DNA of 64,000 nucleotides from Nocardioides sp. zg-1228 (GTDB lineage Bacteria; Actinomycetota; Actinomycetes; Propionibacteriales; Nocardioidaceae), in contig NZ_CP070961.1 of the NCBI RefSeq assembly GCF_017086465.1, forward strand, positions 1,302,001 through 1,366,000, in the 5' to 3' direction. Positions within the stretch are counted from its first letter, which is position 1; the number at the start of each line of letters is the position of its first letter. The notes below the pieces were generated by a model, which saw only the letters and a list, made by a program, of their open reading frames with translations, did no database searches and had not been told where the DNA came from. Shown piece after piece: positions 55,119-63,265 of this stretch. The position numbers were made by a program, and so were the translations under genes.

Positions 55119-56297
55119 GTGCCCGCGCTGAGGGTCGCCCGCAACGCGGTCGGGCTGACGTTCTTCCTCAACGGGCTCGTCTTCGCCAGCTGGGTCTCGC
55201 GCATCCCGGAGGTCCGCTCCGGCTTCGACCTCACCAACGGCCAGCTCGGGCTCGTGCTCCTCGCGATCGCGCTCGGCTCCGTGCTCGCCCTGCCCACGAC
55301 GGGCGCCGCGATCAACGCGCTGGGCACCGTGCGCGTCGTGCGGCTCGGGGCCACGGCGGCGGCGCTCGGCATGGCGGCCGCCGCCCTCGGCCTGGGCCAC
55401 CTGCTCGCGGTGACCGTCGCAGGGCTGTTCGTCTACGGCCTCGGCATCGGGGTGTGGGACGTGGCGATGAACGTGGAGGGCGCCGAGGTCGAGCGGGGCT
55501 TGCGCCGCACGATCATGCCCCGCTTCCACGCCGGGTTCAGCGCGGGCACCGTGGTCGGCGCGCTCGCGGGCGCGCTGCTGATCGAGCTCGGCGTGCCCGC
55601 CGCCGTCCACCTCGTCGCGGTGGTCGCGGTGTCCGTCGTGCTGGTGTGGCGCTCCTCGCCGTCGTTCCTGCCCGTGGCCGATCGGCACCAGGAGAGCGCC
55701 GCGTCGGCGGCGCGTGCGTGGCTCGAGCCGCGCACGCTCCTCATCGGCGTGATGGTGCTGGCGCTGGCGATGACGGAGGGCACCGCCAACGACTGGCTCG
55801 CCGTCGCGCTCGTCGACGGCCACGACGTCTCGCACGCGGTCGGCGTCGCGGGCTTCGCGGTCTTCGTGCTGGCGATGACCGCCGGCCGGTTCGCCGGCAC
55901 CGGGCTCATCGACCGGTTCGGCCGGGTGGCGGTGCTCTGGGCCACCATGGTCGTCGCCGCCGTGGGGGTGCTGCTGATGGTGCTGGCCGACCACCCGGCA
56001 CTCGTGGTCACCGGCATCGTGCTGTGGGGGATCGGTGCCTCGCTCGGCTTCCCCGTCGGGATGAGCGCGGCCGCCGACGACCCGGCCCGGGCCGCGGCGC
56101 GGGTGAGCGTGGTGTCGACGATCGGCTACGCGGCGTTCCTCGCCGGACCGCCGCTCCTCGGGTTCGTCGGCGACCGGGTCGGCACGCTCGACGCGCTGCT
56201 GGTGGTCGCGCTGCTGCTGGTGCCCGCCGCCCTCGTCGTGCCCGCCGCCCGCGAGCAGCGGACGGGGGAGCGGCCGGCCGCCGGCGAGGGGCCCTAG
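55119..56297 (+). CDS. Major facilitator superfamily transporter
   Basis: The 392-residue protein has twelve predicted membrane helices. The opening RNAVGLTFFLNGLVFASWVSRIPEVR is the FucP/YbjJ-like MFS branch, in which the first loop carries RIPxxR. Helix-rich blocks with GLGIGVWDVAMNVEGAEVER near residue 110 fit it. Substrate and direction are unknown. It begins 2 bp after the DUF2550 stop, so the two are co-transcribed. Confidence 0.88.
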   Translation: MPALRVARNAVGLTFFLNGLVFASWVSRIPEVRSGFDLTNGQLGLVLLAIALGSVLALPTTGAAINALGTVRVVRLGATAAALGMAAAALGLGHLLAVTVAGLFVYGLGIGVWDVAMNVEGAEVERGLRRTIMPRFHAGFSAGTVVGALAGALLIELGVPAAVHLVAVVAVSVVLVWRSSPSFLPVADRHQESAASAARAWLEPRTLLIGVMVLALAMTEGTANDWLAVALVDGHDVSHAVGVAGFAVFVLAMTAGRFAGTGLIDRFGRVAVLWATMVVAAVGVLLMVLADHPALVVTGIVLWGIGASLGFPVGMSAAADDPARAAARVSVVSTIGYAAFLAGPPLLGFVGDRVGTLDALLVVALLLVPAALVVPAAREQRTGERPAAGEGP

Positions 56298-56372
56298 ACC
56301 CAGCGCGCGGAGTCGGGGGTCGGCTCCGGGGCGTCCTCCTCGGAGTGCGTCAGCCTGTGGGCGCCCGTCGGG

Positions 56373-56945
56373 TCAGCGGTCGCCGCCGGGCACCCAGAGC
56401 ACGTCGCCGTTGGCGCGGTTGGCGTGGCGGGCGAGGATGAACAGCAGGTCTGAGAGCCGGTTGAGGTAGGTGATGGCGAGGATGTTCATGGTCTCCTCGT
56501 GCTCGGCCCAGGCCGCCCACGCGGCCCGCTCCGCGCGTCGCGCCACCGTGCGCGCCACGTGCAGGTTGGCCGCGGCGACGGTGCCGCCGTTGAGGATGAA
56601 CGACCGCAGGGCGGGCAGGTGCTCGTTGTAGTGGTCGCACCACGCCTCGAGGCGGTCGACGTAGTCCTGCTCCACGCGCAGCGGCGGGTACTCCGGGTCG
56701 GGCACCACCGGGGTGCAGAAGTCGGCGCCGACGTCGAAGAGGTCGTTCTGCACCCGGGTGAGCACCTCGACGACGTCGTCCTCCAGTCCGCCGTGGGCGA
56801 GGGTGACGCCGATGTGGGCGTTGGCCTCGTCGACGCAGGCGTACGCCTCGAGCCGCGGGTCGGTCTTCGAGGTCTCGCTCATGTCGCCGAGCCGGGTGCG
56901 GCCGGCGTCACCGGTGCGGGTGTAGATGCGCGTCAGGTTGACCAT
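56373..56945 (-). CDS. pduO: Cob(I)alamin adenosyltransferase, PduO type
   Basis: The enzyme converts cob(I)alamin to adenosylcobalamin, the cofactor needed by the mutase at 57 kb. The 190-residue helical protein has the ATP loop YTRTGDAGRTRLGDMSETSK near residue 8, KTDPRLEAYACVDEANAHIG near residue 27, and the ATP-contacting ARTVARRAERAAW near residue 132. It is the counterpart of Rv1314c. A TAGGCT box ends 6 nt before the ATG. The 75-bp gap to the MFS gene holds nothing clear. Confidence 0.95.
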   Translation of the reverse strand: MVNLTRIYTRTGDAGRTRLGDMSETSKTDPRLEAYACVDEANAHIGVTLAHGGLEDDVVEVLTRVQNDLFDVGADFCTPVVPDPEYPPLRVEQDYVDRLEAWCDHYNEHLPALRSFILNGGTVAAANLHVARTVARRAERAAWAAWAEHEETMNILAITYLNRLSDLLFILARHANRANGDVLWVPGGDR

Positions 56946-56951
56946 GGGCGG

Positions 56952-56957
56952 AGCCTA
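56952..56957 (-). promoter_or_regulatory. -10 box TAGGCT of the adenosyltransferase gene (leaderless)
   Basis: TAGGCT on the minus strand ends 6 nt before the ATG at 56945. Confidence 0.55.
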
Positions 56958-57025
56958 ACGGGCCGGACTCGCCGGAAAAGATGAGGCACGGGGGCAACCC
57001 CGCGAGGTACAACTACGTCAGGAGA

Positions 57026-57041
57026 GGTGACAGCAGTCACA
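57026..57041 (+). promoter_or_regulatory. CRP-like site GGTGA-N6-TCACA upstream of the STAS gene
   Basis: GGTGA-CAGCAG-TCACA matches TGTGA-N6-TCACA at nine of ten positions, 35 bp before the STAS ATG. A related sequence with two extra bases occurs at 57392-57411 upstream of meaA. Confidence 0.45.
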
Positions 57042-57075
57042 GCAGGCGTCGGGGGACGCCGGTGAGGAGCACCGG

Positions 57076-57384
57076 ATGGACATCGTCTCGGACGGTCACA
57101 CGCTCGTCCTGCACGGAGCGTTCGACGTGCGCAGCACCGGCGAGGTGCGCCACGCGATCTACGAGCACCTCGACGGGCTCGACGACGACGTGGTCATCGA
57201 CATGACCGACGTGTCGACCATCGACGCCACGGCCCTCCGCGTGCTGGTGGTCGCCACCCGTCATGCGTGGCTGTCGGGACACAGCCTCACCGTCCGCAAC
57301 CCCGGGCCCGCCGTGCGCCGGATGGCCCACCTCACCCGCCTCGCCCACGCCATCGAGGTCGAGCGGGTGGCCGCGACCGCCTGA
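57076..57384 (+). CDS. STAS-domain anti-sigma factor antagonist
   Basis: The 102-residue single STAS domain binds and blocks an RsbW-type kinase. The core DDDVVIDMTDVSTIDATALRVL covers the switch site. The classical DSSG is replaced by DATA, so the phosphorylated Ser position is a Thr (residue 56 or so). It is not beside an anti-sigma gene; RsbW at 19.6 kb is the only candidate partner in the window. GAGGAGCACCGG precedes the ATG, and a CRP-like palindrome lies upstream. Confidence 0.88.
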   Translation: MDIVSDGHTLVLHGAFDVRSTGEVRHAIYEHLDGLDDDVVIDMTDVSTIDATALRVLVVATRHAWLSGHSLTVRNPGPAVRRMAHLTRLAHAIEVERVAATA

Positions 57385-57402
57385 CGGTCCGAGGTGAGGC
57401 AT

Positions 57403-57450
57403 CAGTCACAGCCCGCGGCGGTGACTGACGGGTAACCGCCGCCCTACTGT
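57403..57450 (+). promoter_or_regulatory. meaA promoter with inverted-repeat operator (leaderless)
   Basis: TACTGT (57445-57450) is the -10, ending 6 nt before the ATG. GTGACT (57421-57426), 18 bp upstream, is a possible -35. CAGTCAC (57403-57409) and GTGACTG (57421-57427) form a perfect 7-bp inverted repeat covering this -35, a good repressor position. Confidence 0.5.
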
Positions 57451-57456
57451 GTCGCC

Positions 57457-59493
57457 ATGACGGAATCTGCGGCTCCGGTCCACCAGAAGGACCGCCCCTG
57501 GGTGATGCGCACCTACGCCGGCCACTCCACGGCCGAGGCCTCCAACGCGCTCTACCGCACCAACCTGGCCAAGGGCCAGACCGGCCTCAGCGTCGCCTTC
57601 GACCTGCCGACGCAGACCGGCTACGACCCCGACAGCCCGCTCAGCCGCGGCGAGGTCGGCAAGGTCGGCGTGCCCGTCCCGCACCTCGGCGAGATGCGCA
57701 AGCTCTTCCGCGACATCCCGCTGACGGAGATGAACACCTCGATGACGATCAACGCGACGGCCATGTGGCTGCTCGCGATGTACCAGGTCGTCGCCGAGGA
57801 GCAGAACCCCGACCTCTCGCCAGACGAGGTCGCCCACCTGCTCGCCGGCACGACCCAGAACGACATCATCAAGGAGTACCTCTCCCGGGGCACCTACGTC
57901 TTCGGGCCCGAGCCGTCGCTGCGGCTGATCGGCGACCTGATCGCCTACACCGTCCACGAGATCCCGAAGTGGAACCCGATCAACATCTGCAGCTACCACC
58001 TGCAGGAGGCCGGCGCGACGCCCGTGCAGGAGCTGGCCTACGCCATGTGCACCGCGATCGCCGTGCTCGACCAGGTGAGGGGCTCGGGGCAGGTCTCGGA
58101 GGACGACTTCGAGAAGGTCGTCGGCCGGATCTCCTTCTTCGTCAACGCCGGTGTCCGCTTCATCGAGGAGACCTGCAAGATGCGCGCGTTCGTGCAGCTG
58201 TGGGACGAGATCACCCGCGAGCGCTACGGCGTGCAGGACCCGAAGATGCGCCGCTTCCGCTACGGCGTCCAGGTCAACTCGCTCGGCCTCACCGAGGCGC
58301 AGCCCGAGAACAACGTCCAGCGCATCGTGCTCGAGATGCTCGGCGTCACCCTGTCCAAGGACGCCCGCGCCCGCGCCGTGCAGCTCCCCGCGTGGAACGA
58401 GGCCCTCGGCCTCCCGCGTCCGTGGGACCAGCAGTGGTCGCTGCGCTTCCAGCAGGTGCTCGCCTACGAGTCCGACCTGCTGGAGTACGACGACATCTTC
58501 GCCGGCAGCCACGTGATCGAGGCCAAGGTGGCCGAGCTGGTCGAGGGCGCCCGGGCCGAGATCGAACGGGTCCAGGCGATGGGTGGCGCCGTCGCCGCCG
58601 TCGAGTCGGGCTACATGAAGCAGAACCTCGTCTCGGCGCACGCCGCGCGCCGCGCCCGGATCGAGTCGGGCGAGGAGGTGGTGGTCGGCGTCAACAGGTT
58701 CGAGACGACCGAGCCGTCCCCGCTGACCGCCGACCTCGACGCCGCCATCCAGGCCGCCGACCCGGAGGCGGAGCGCTCGGCGCTGGCCAGCCTGGAGGCG
58801 TGGCGGGCCGAGCGCGACGAGATCGCGGTGGCCGAGGCGCTGGCCGCGCTGGCCGAGGCGGCGAAGACCGACGCCAACCTGATGCACCCCACGCTCGTCG
58901 CCGCCCGCGCTGGCGCGACGACGGGGGAGTGGGCCGGCACCCTGCGCGAGGTCTTCGGCGAGTTCCGCGCGCCCACCGGCGTCAGCGGCGCGGTGGGCGT
59001 GGCCGACGCCGGTGCCGAGCTCGGCGCGGTGCGCGAGCGGGTGCGCCGGACGGGTGAGGAGCTGGGCGGCCGGCTGCGGGTGCTCGTCGGCAAGCCGGGG
59101 CTCGACGGGCACTCCAACGGTGCCGAGCAGGTCGCCGTACGCGCCCGCGACGCCGGGTTCGAGGTGATCTACCAGGGCATCCGGCTCACGCCGGAGCAGA
59201 TCGTCGCCGCCGCGGTGGCCGAGGACGTCCACCTCGTCGGGCTGTCGATCCTGTCCGGCTCGCACATGGAGCTGGTGCCCGACGTGCTCGACGGCCTCGC
59301 CGCCGCCGGGCTGGGCGACCTGCCCGTGATCGTCGGCGGCATCATCCCCGCCTCGGACGCCCGGGCGCTCGTCGAGCGCGGGGTCGCCGCGGTCTACACC
59401 CCCAAGGACTTCGGGCTCACCGAGATCATGGACGGCTTCGTCGACGTCATCCGTCGCGCCCACGGGCTCGAACCAGAGGTAAGGCAACCCTAA
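57457..59493 (+). CDS. meaA: Adenosylcobalamin-dependent acyl-CoA mutase, MeaA/ethylmalonyl-CoA mutase type
   Basis: This carbon-skeleton mutase of 678 residues has an N-terminal substrate barrel (about 15-520: TNLAKGQTGLSVAFDLPTQT, NTSMTINATAMWLLAMYQ, RGTYVFGPEPSLRLIGD) and a C-terminal B12 domain with the base-off motif GKPGLDGHSNGAEQ near residue 540 and GLSILSGSH. The single-chain form with a fused B12 domain matches MeaA, which acts on ethylmalonyl-CoA in Methylobacterium and streptomycetes. The crotonyl-CoA carboxylase gene is not in view. The adenosyltransferase upstream supplies its cofactor. Confidence 0.9.
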   Translation: MTESAAPVHQKDRPWVMRTYAGHSTAEASNALYRTNLAKGQTGLSVAFDLPTQTGYDPDSPLSRGEVGKVGVPVPHLGEMRKLFRDIPLTEMNTSMTINATAMWLLAMYQVVAEEQNPDLSPDEVAHLLAGTTQNDIIKEYLSRGTYVFGPEPSLRLIGDLIAYTVHEIPKWNPINICSYHLQEAGATPVQELAYAMCTAIAVLDQVRGSGQVSEDDFEKVVGRISFFVNAGVRFIEETCKMRAFVQLWDEITRERYGVQDPKMRRFRYGVQVNSLGLTEAQPENNVQRIVLEMLGVTLSKDARARAVQLPAWNEALGLPRPWDQQWSLRFQQVLAYESDLLEYDDIFAGSHVIEAKVAELVEGARAEIERVQAMGGAVAAVESGYMKQNLVSAHAARRARIESGEEVVVGVNRFETTEPSPLTADLDAAIQAADPEAERSALASLEAWRAERDEIAVAEALAALAEAAKTDANLMHPTLVAARAGATTGEWAGTLREVFGEFRAPTGVSGAVGVADAGAELGAVRERVRRTGEELGGRLRVLVGKPGLDGHSNGAEQVAVRARDAGFEVIYQGIRLTPEQIVAAAVAEDVHLVGLSILSGSHMELVPDVLDGLAAAGLGDLPVIVGGIIPASDARALVERGVAAVYTPKDFGLTEIMDGFVDVIRRAHGLEPEVRQP

Positions 59494-59501
59494 CCACATG
59501 C

Positions 59502-59507
59502 TAGGGT
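59502..59507 (+). promoter_or_regulatory. -10 box TAGGGT of the 79-residue gene (leaderless)
   Basis: TAGGGT ends 7 nt before the GTG at 59515. Confidence 0.5.
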
Positions 59508-59514
59508 CCGGGGC

Positions 59515-59754
59515 GTGGGCAAGGGCAAGCAGGAGGGCAAGAAGGCGCGGGCCACGGCCAAGGCCGCCGCCCGGACGACCCCGCGCAAGCTCCCCAAGAC
59601 CGAGTGCTGCGTGTCGAAGAAGCGCTGCGAGCGGTGCCCGCTCCGGATGCTGAAGGAGGGCACGCTGCCCGCCGGCTACACGGTCCACAAGCGCAAGCTG
59701 GTGCGACTCGACGGCAAGAAGGTCACCAAGAAGAAGCTCGCCAAGGCCGCCTGA
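59515..59754 (+). CDS. Small basic protein with a four-cysteine cluster
   Basis: The 79-residue protein has Lys/Ala-rich ends and a central ECCVSKKRCERCPLRMLKEG with Cys31, Cys32, Cys38 and Cys41. That spacing suits a zinc or iron-sulfur site. The Lys-rich flanks suggest nucleic-acid or ribosome contact. I do not recognise a named family, though similar short proteins seem common in Actinobacteria. It starts at GTG with a leaderless -10 box and is followed by ferritin after 40 bp, so an iron link is conceivable but unproved. Confidence 0.75.
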   Translation: MGKGKQEGKKARATAKAAARTTPRKLPKTECCVSKKRCERCPLRMLKEGTLPAGYTVHKRKLVRLDGKKVTKKKLAKAA

Positions 59755-59794
59755 GCCTCATCCCACCCCGTTCGTCCCCGACCCAGGAGCCCAC

Positions 59795-60319
59795 GTGCCG
59801 GCACCCCGCTTCATCGACCAGCTCAACACCCAGATCGGCAACGAGCTGGCCGCCCACAACCAGTACCTCGCCTGCGCGATCCACTACGACGCGCTGACCA
59901 TGCCCCGGATGGCGGCCTTCTTCTACGAGCAGGCGCTCGAGGAGCGGGCACACGCGATGATGATGGTGCAGTACCTCCTCGACACCGACGCCGACGTCGT
60001 CGTCCCGGCGGTCCCGGCCCCGCGCTCGGACTTCGCCGACGTCGTGGAGCCCGTGCAGCTCGCGCTCGACCAGGAGCGCACGGTGACCGAGCAGATCAAC
60101 GGCCTGCTGCGCATCGCCCGGGAGGAAGGCGACTTCGCCTCCGAGCAGTTCATGCAGTGGTTCATCAAGGAGCAGGTCGAGGAGGTCGCCACCATGACCG
60201 ACCTGCTCGCCGTCACCACGCGCAACCGCGACGACATCGAGGACATCGAGGAGTACGTCGCGCGCGAGCAGGGCGCCGAAGGCGTCGACCCGACCGCTCC
60301 GCGGCAGGCCGGCGCCTGA
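59795..60319 (+). CDS. Ferritin-like iron-storage protein
   Basis: The 174-residue four-helix protein has the ferroxidase ligands ELAAHNQYLACAIHYD near residue 15, EQALEERAHAMMMVQ near residue 48 (ExxH), and a later EQVEEVATM. No haem-binding Met like that of bacterioferritin is clear, so it is nearer the BfrB/Ftn type. GGAGCCCAC precedes the GTG start. It oxidises and stores iron inside the protein shell. Confidence 0.92.
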   Translation: MPAPRFIDQLNTQIGNELAAHNQYLACAIHYDALTMPRMAAFFYEQALEERAHAMMMVQYLLDTDADVVVPAVPAPRSDFADVVEPVQLALDQERTVTEQINGLLRIAREEGDFASEQFMQWFIKEQVEEVATMTDLLAVTTRNRDDIEDIEEYVAREQGAEGVDPTAPRQAGA

Positions 60320-60337
60320 CGCTGGCAGACTGCGGCC

Positions 60338-61255
60338 ATGGCCACCTTCCCGCGACGCGTCATCGTGGTGGGGGCGGGCGTGGTCGGGCTGACCTGCGCC
60401 GTGCGCCTGCTCGAGGCCGGGCACCGCGTCGACGTCGTCGCGCGCGACCTGCCGCTCGAGACCACGTCGGCGATCGCGGCCGCGCTCTGGTACCCCTACC
60501 GTGCGCTGCCCCAGGACCACGTGACCGCGTGGTCCGCGACGTCGTACGGCGTCCTCGCGGAGCTCGCCGCCGACGACGAGAGCGGCGTGCGGATGCTCAC
60601 CGGCACCGAGGTGCTCCGCTCACCGCAGCCCGACCCGTGGTGGCGCTCGGCGGTCCCGTCGCTGGACCGCGAGACGGCGCTGCCGCCGGGCTACGACGAC
60701 GGATGGACCTTCGTCGCGCCGGTGATCGACATGCCGGTCCACCTCCGCTGGCTGGTCGCTCGGATCGAGGAGCTCGGGGGCACGCTGACCCGGATGAACC
60801 TCTCGACGCTGCCCGACGACGGCAGTCTCGTCGTCAACGCGACCGGGCTCGGCGCACGGCACTTCGGCGCGGACCCGACGGTGACACCCGTGCGTGGCCA
60901 GGTCGTGGTGGTGGAGCAGGTGGGCCTGGACCGCTGGACGCTCGACGGTGGCGGACTGACGTACGTCGTGCCCCGCAGCGCCGAGATCGTGCTCGGCGGC
61001 ACCGACGTCGAGGGCGAGTGGAGCCGCACGCCGGACCCGGAGGTCGCCCGGCAGGTGCTGCACCGGGCCTGCGCACTGGTGCCCGAGCTGGAGGGCGCCC
61101 GCGTGCTGCGGCACAAGGTCGGGCTGCGGCCCGCGCGGCCCGCGGTGCGCCTCGAGCGGGTCGGCGAGGTCATCCACTGCTACGGCCACGGTGGCGCCGG
61201 CGTGACCCTGTCGTGGGGCTGCGCCGACGACGTGGTGGGGCTCGCCGGTGACTGA
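60338..61255 (+). CDS. D-amino-acid oxidase family flavoenzyme
   Basis: The 305-residue FAD enzyme has the dinucleotide fold RVIVVGAGVVGLTCAVRLLE near residue 6, TSAIAAALWYPY near residue 45, VNATGLGARHFG near residue 167, and the C-terminal FAD block CYGHGGAGVTLSWGCA near residue 280. It should oxidise D-amino acids to oxo acids with release of ammonia and hydrogen peroxide. It overlaps the next gene by 8 bp, so the phosphatase is co-translated. Its length is slightly below that of fungal and mammalian enzymes. Confidence 0.92.
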   Translation: MATFPRRVIVVGAGVVGLTCAVRLLEAGHRVDVVARDLPLETTSAIAAALWYPYRALPQDHVTAWSATSYGVLAELAADDESGVRMLTGTEVLRSPQPDPWWRSAVPSLDRETALPPGYDDGWTFVAPVIDMPVHLRWLVARIEELGGTLTRMNLSTLPDDGSLVVNATGLGARHFGADPTVTPVRGQVVVVEQVGLDRWTLDGGGLTYVVPRSAEIVLGGTDVEGEWSRTPDPEVARQVLHRACALVPELEGARVLRHKVGLRPARPAVRLERVGEVIHCYGHGGAGVTLSWGCADDVVGLAGD

Positions 61256-61859
61256 CCTGCAGTGCGCCGCCCGGGTGTTCGTGGCCAGGCACGGCGAGGC
61301 GTCCTACGAGAGCGAGCTGCTCAGCGACTCCGGCGGCTGGCTGACCCGGCGCGGGCGCGAGCAGTCGCGCGACCTCGCCGCCCGGCTGGGGGGCGAGCGG
61401 GTCGCGGCCGTGTGGTCGAGCCCGATGTCGCGGGCCGTGCAGACGGCCGAGATCGCCGCCGCGGGGCTCGGCGTCGACGTGGTGGTGCGGGAGGGCCTGC
61501 GCGAGTTCGGCGTCGGGCACGCGGCGGGCACGACCGGTGACCCGGACCCGTTCGCCGAGACGTTCGCCGCCTGGCTCGGCGGCGACCTGTCCGCCCGGAT
61601 CCCCGGCGCCGAGACGGGTCTGGAGGTGCTGGCCCGCTACGGCGCCGTCCTCGACGAGGTCGCCGACGCGCACCGCGGCGAGGCGGTGCTCGTGGTCAGC
61701 CACGGCGGCGCGACGTGCCTGGCGCTGCCGGTGCTGGCCCGCAACCTCGCCCCCGAGCACGCCCTCGACCTGCCGCTGGGCAACTGCGAGCTGGTCGCGC
61801 TGGAGGCCGACGCCGACGGCTGGGTCGCCCGGTCGTGGGCGGGGCGCACGCTCGACTGA
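61248..61859 (+). CDS. Histidine phosphatase family protein
   Basis: The 203-residue protein is of the phosphoglycerate-mutase superfamily with the catalytic RHG in VFVARHGEASYESE near residue 11, the second Arg in SSPMSRAVQTAEIA near residue 63, and the second His in LVVSHGGATCLAL near residue 148. The substrate is undefined (sugar phosphates, nucleotides and others are possible). GTG 61248 lies inside the end of the oxidase gene. Confidence 0.92.
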   Translation: MTDLQCAARVFVARHGEASYESELLSDSGGWLTRRGREQSRDLAARLGGERVAAVWSSPMSRAVQTAEIAAAGLGVDVVVREGLREFGVGHAAGTTGDPDPFAETFAAWLGGDLSARIPGAETGLEVLARYGAVLDEVADAHRGEAVLVVSHGGATCLALPVLARNLAPEHALDLPLGNCELVALEADADGWVARSWAGRTLD

Positions 61860-61888
61860 CGGCCGGCCGGCCCGCCGGCCTCGGTCAG
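61856..61888. terminator. Hairpin holding both convergent stop codons
   Basis: CTGAC-GGCCGGC pairs with GCCGGCC-(TCG)-GTCAG around CGGCCC. The plus-strand stop (61857-61859) and the minus-strand stop (61885-61887) are both in the outer stem. There is no T tract. Confidence 0.5.
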
Positions 61889-62337
61889 CGCGTCACGCCG
61901 AGCGCCCACAGCAGCGCCACGATCGCGGCCATCACGAGCAGCGCGACGCCCATCCGCGCCGCCATCCCCTTGACCCACAGCGACATCAGGCTCTCGCTGC
62001 GCCCGCGGCGATCCAGCGGGACGACGTCGACCACGGCGCGGCGGTCGAGGGGTCCGTAGACGTGCGGATAGGTGTCGTCGCCGACGGGCTCGACGCGTAC
62101 GTCCGCCGCGGTCAGGCGCGCCGGGTCGATGGTGAGCAGGACCAGGTGCTCGCGGACGTCGCGGTAGTAGCGGTCGAAGACGCCCTGCACCTGGTCACGC
62201 CGGCTGGCGTGGATGAACCCCTCCTCCTCGAGGCTGCGCCCGAGGGTCGAGGTCGTGTAGGTCCCGGTGGCCAGGGCCCGTCGCCAGTCGGCCGCCGTGG
62301 CGATGTGGAAGATGCGCTCGGGCGGGGTGGCGGTCAC
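61885..62337 (-). CDS. DUF952 family protein with a C-terminal membrane anchor
   Basis: The first 110 residues form a DUF952 domain: RIFHIATAADWRRALATGTY, then EEEGFIHASRRDQVQGVFDRYY, LVLLTIDPARL and YPHVYGPLDRRAVV. The fold is related to ADP-ribosyl-binding proteins. The last 20 residues are a single hydrophobic helix (GVALLVMAAIVALLWALGV), unusual for this normally soluble family, so it is probably tail-anchored. GTG 62337 lies 6 nt after a TACGCT box. Confidence 0.86.
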   Translation of the reverse strand: MTATPPERIFHIATAADWRRALATGTYTTSTLGRSLEEEGFIHASRRDQVQGVFDRYYRDVREHLVLLTIDPARLTAADVRVEPVGDDTYPHVYGPLDRRAVVDVVPLDRRGRSESLMSLWVKGMAARMGVALLVMAAIVALLWALGVTR

Positions 62338-62343
62338 CGTGCG

Positions 62344-62349
62344 AGCGTA
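62344..62349 (-). promoter_or_regulatory. -10 box TACGCT of the DUF952 gene (leaderless)
   Basis: TACGCT on the minus strand ends 6 nt before the GTG at 62337. Confidence 0.5.
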
Positions 62350-62457
62350 GCGAGCCCCACGCCCTCACGACCCCGGGCGAGCGCCGACGCACGATCGTGG
62401 ACGATCCGCGTCACCTGGTGGCTCGGACCATCCACGAGGTCCGCCCGGGCCCGGTGG

Positions 62458-63144
62458 TCAGAACAGCCGGTGCTCGGCGTCGTCCATCCCGCGCAGGGCG
62501 TCGTAGTCGACCAGGGCGCAGGCGATGCCGCGGTCGGTGGCGAGCACCCGCGCCTGGGGCTTGATCTCCTGCGCCGCGTAGATGCCGCGGACCGGCCCCC
62601 GGCTGGTGAGCATCGGGTCGCGGTTGAGGAGCTCGAGGTAGCGGGTGAGCTGCTCGACGCCGTCGATCTCGCCGCGGCGCTTGATCTCGACCGCGACCGA
62701 CAGGCCGTCGGCGTCGCGGCACATCAGGTCGACCGGACCGATGGCGGTCATGTACTCGCGGCGGACCAGGGTCAGGCCGTCGGCGAGGGTGGCGGGGTGC
62801 TCGGCGAGCAGCTCCTGGAGGTGCTTCTCGACGCCGTCCTTCTGCAGGCCGGGGTCGATGCCGAGGTCGTGCGAGCTGTCGTGGAGCACCTCGTCGATGA
62901 GGATGCGCAGGGTGTCGTCGGACTTGGTGGCGCTCACCAGCCACTCGGCGCGGCCGTCCTCGGAGAGCCCCTCACGCACCGTGCACGGCGGCGACATCCA
63001 GTTGAGCGGCTTGTAGGAGCCGCCGTCGGAGTGGATCAGCACGGAGCCGTCCGACTTCAGCATCAGCACCCGGGTGGCCAGCGGCAGGTGGGCGGTGAGC
63101 CGTCCGGCGTAGTCCACCTGGCAGCGCGCGACGACGATCCTCAC
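62458..63144 (-). CDS. nucS: Mismatch-specific endonuclease NucS (EndoMS)
   Basis: NucS cuts both strands at mismatches and carries the non-canonical mismatch repair of actinobacteria that lack MutS/MutL. The 228-residue protein has the N-terminal DNA-binding barrel ([20 protein letters not shown], then [14 protein letters not shown]) and the C-terminal RecB-like nuclease with [20 protein letters not shown] near residue 147, containing the Asp, Glu and Lys of the active site, plus QLTRYLELL. The end DAEHRLF resembles the sliding-clamp-binding tail. The GTG at 63144 follows a TAGATT box. Confidence 0.96.
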   Translation of the reverse strand: MRIVVARCQVDYAGRLTAHLPLATRVLMLKSDGSVLIHSDGGSYKPLNWMSPPCTVREGLSEDGRAEWLVSATKSDDTLRILIDEVLHDSSHDLGIDPGLQKDGVEKHLQELLAEHPATLADGLTLVRREYMTAIGPVDLMCRDADGLSVAVEIKRRGEIDGVEQLTRYLELLNRDPMLTSRGPVRGIYAAQEIKPQARVLATDRGIACALVDYDALRGMDDAEHRLF

Positions 63145-63152
63145 GACGGGGG

Positions 63153-63158
63153 AATCTA
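63153..63158 (-). promoter_or_regulatory. -10 box TAGATT of nucS (leaderless)
   Basis: TAGATT on the minus strand ends 8 nt before the GTG at 63144. Confidence 0.5.
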
Positions 63159-63265
63159 CCGTGCGTCCGTGGTGCGGAGTGGGGGAGCACCCGGGGTGCC
63201 GGGGCACCCGCCTGCGTGACGCTTCCCACAGCCCCGCGGGCCCCGCGCCGTGGGAGCATGCGTCC

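Noticed and set aside
57385..57456. Cobalamin riboswitch upstream of meaA
   Set aside because: The region is only 72 bp and lacks a recognisable B12 box, and the promoter appears leaderless, leaving no room for a riboswitch.
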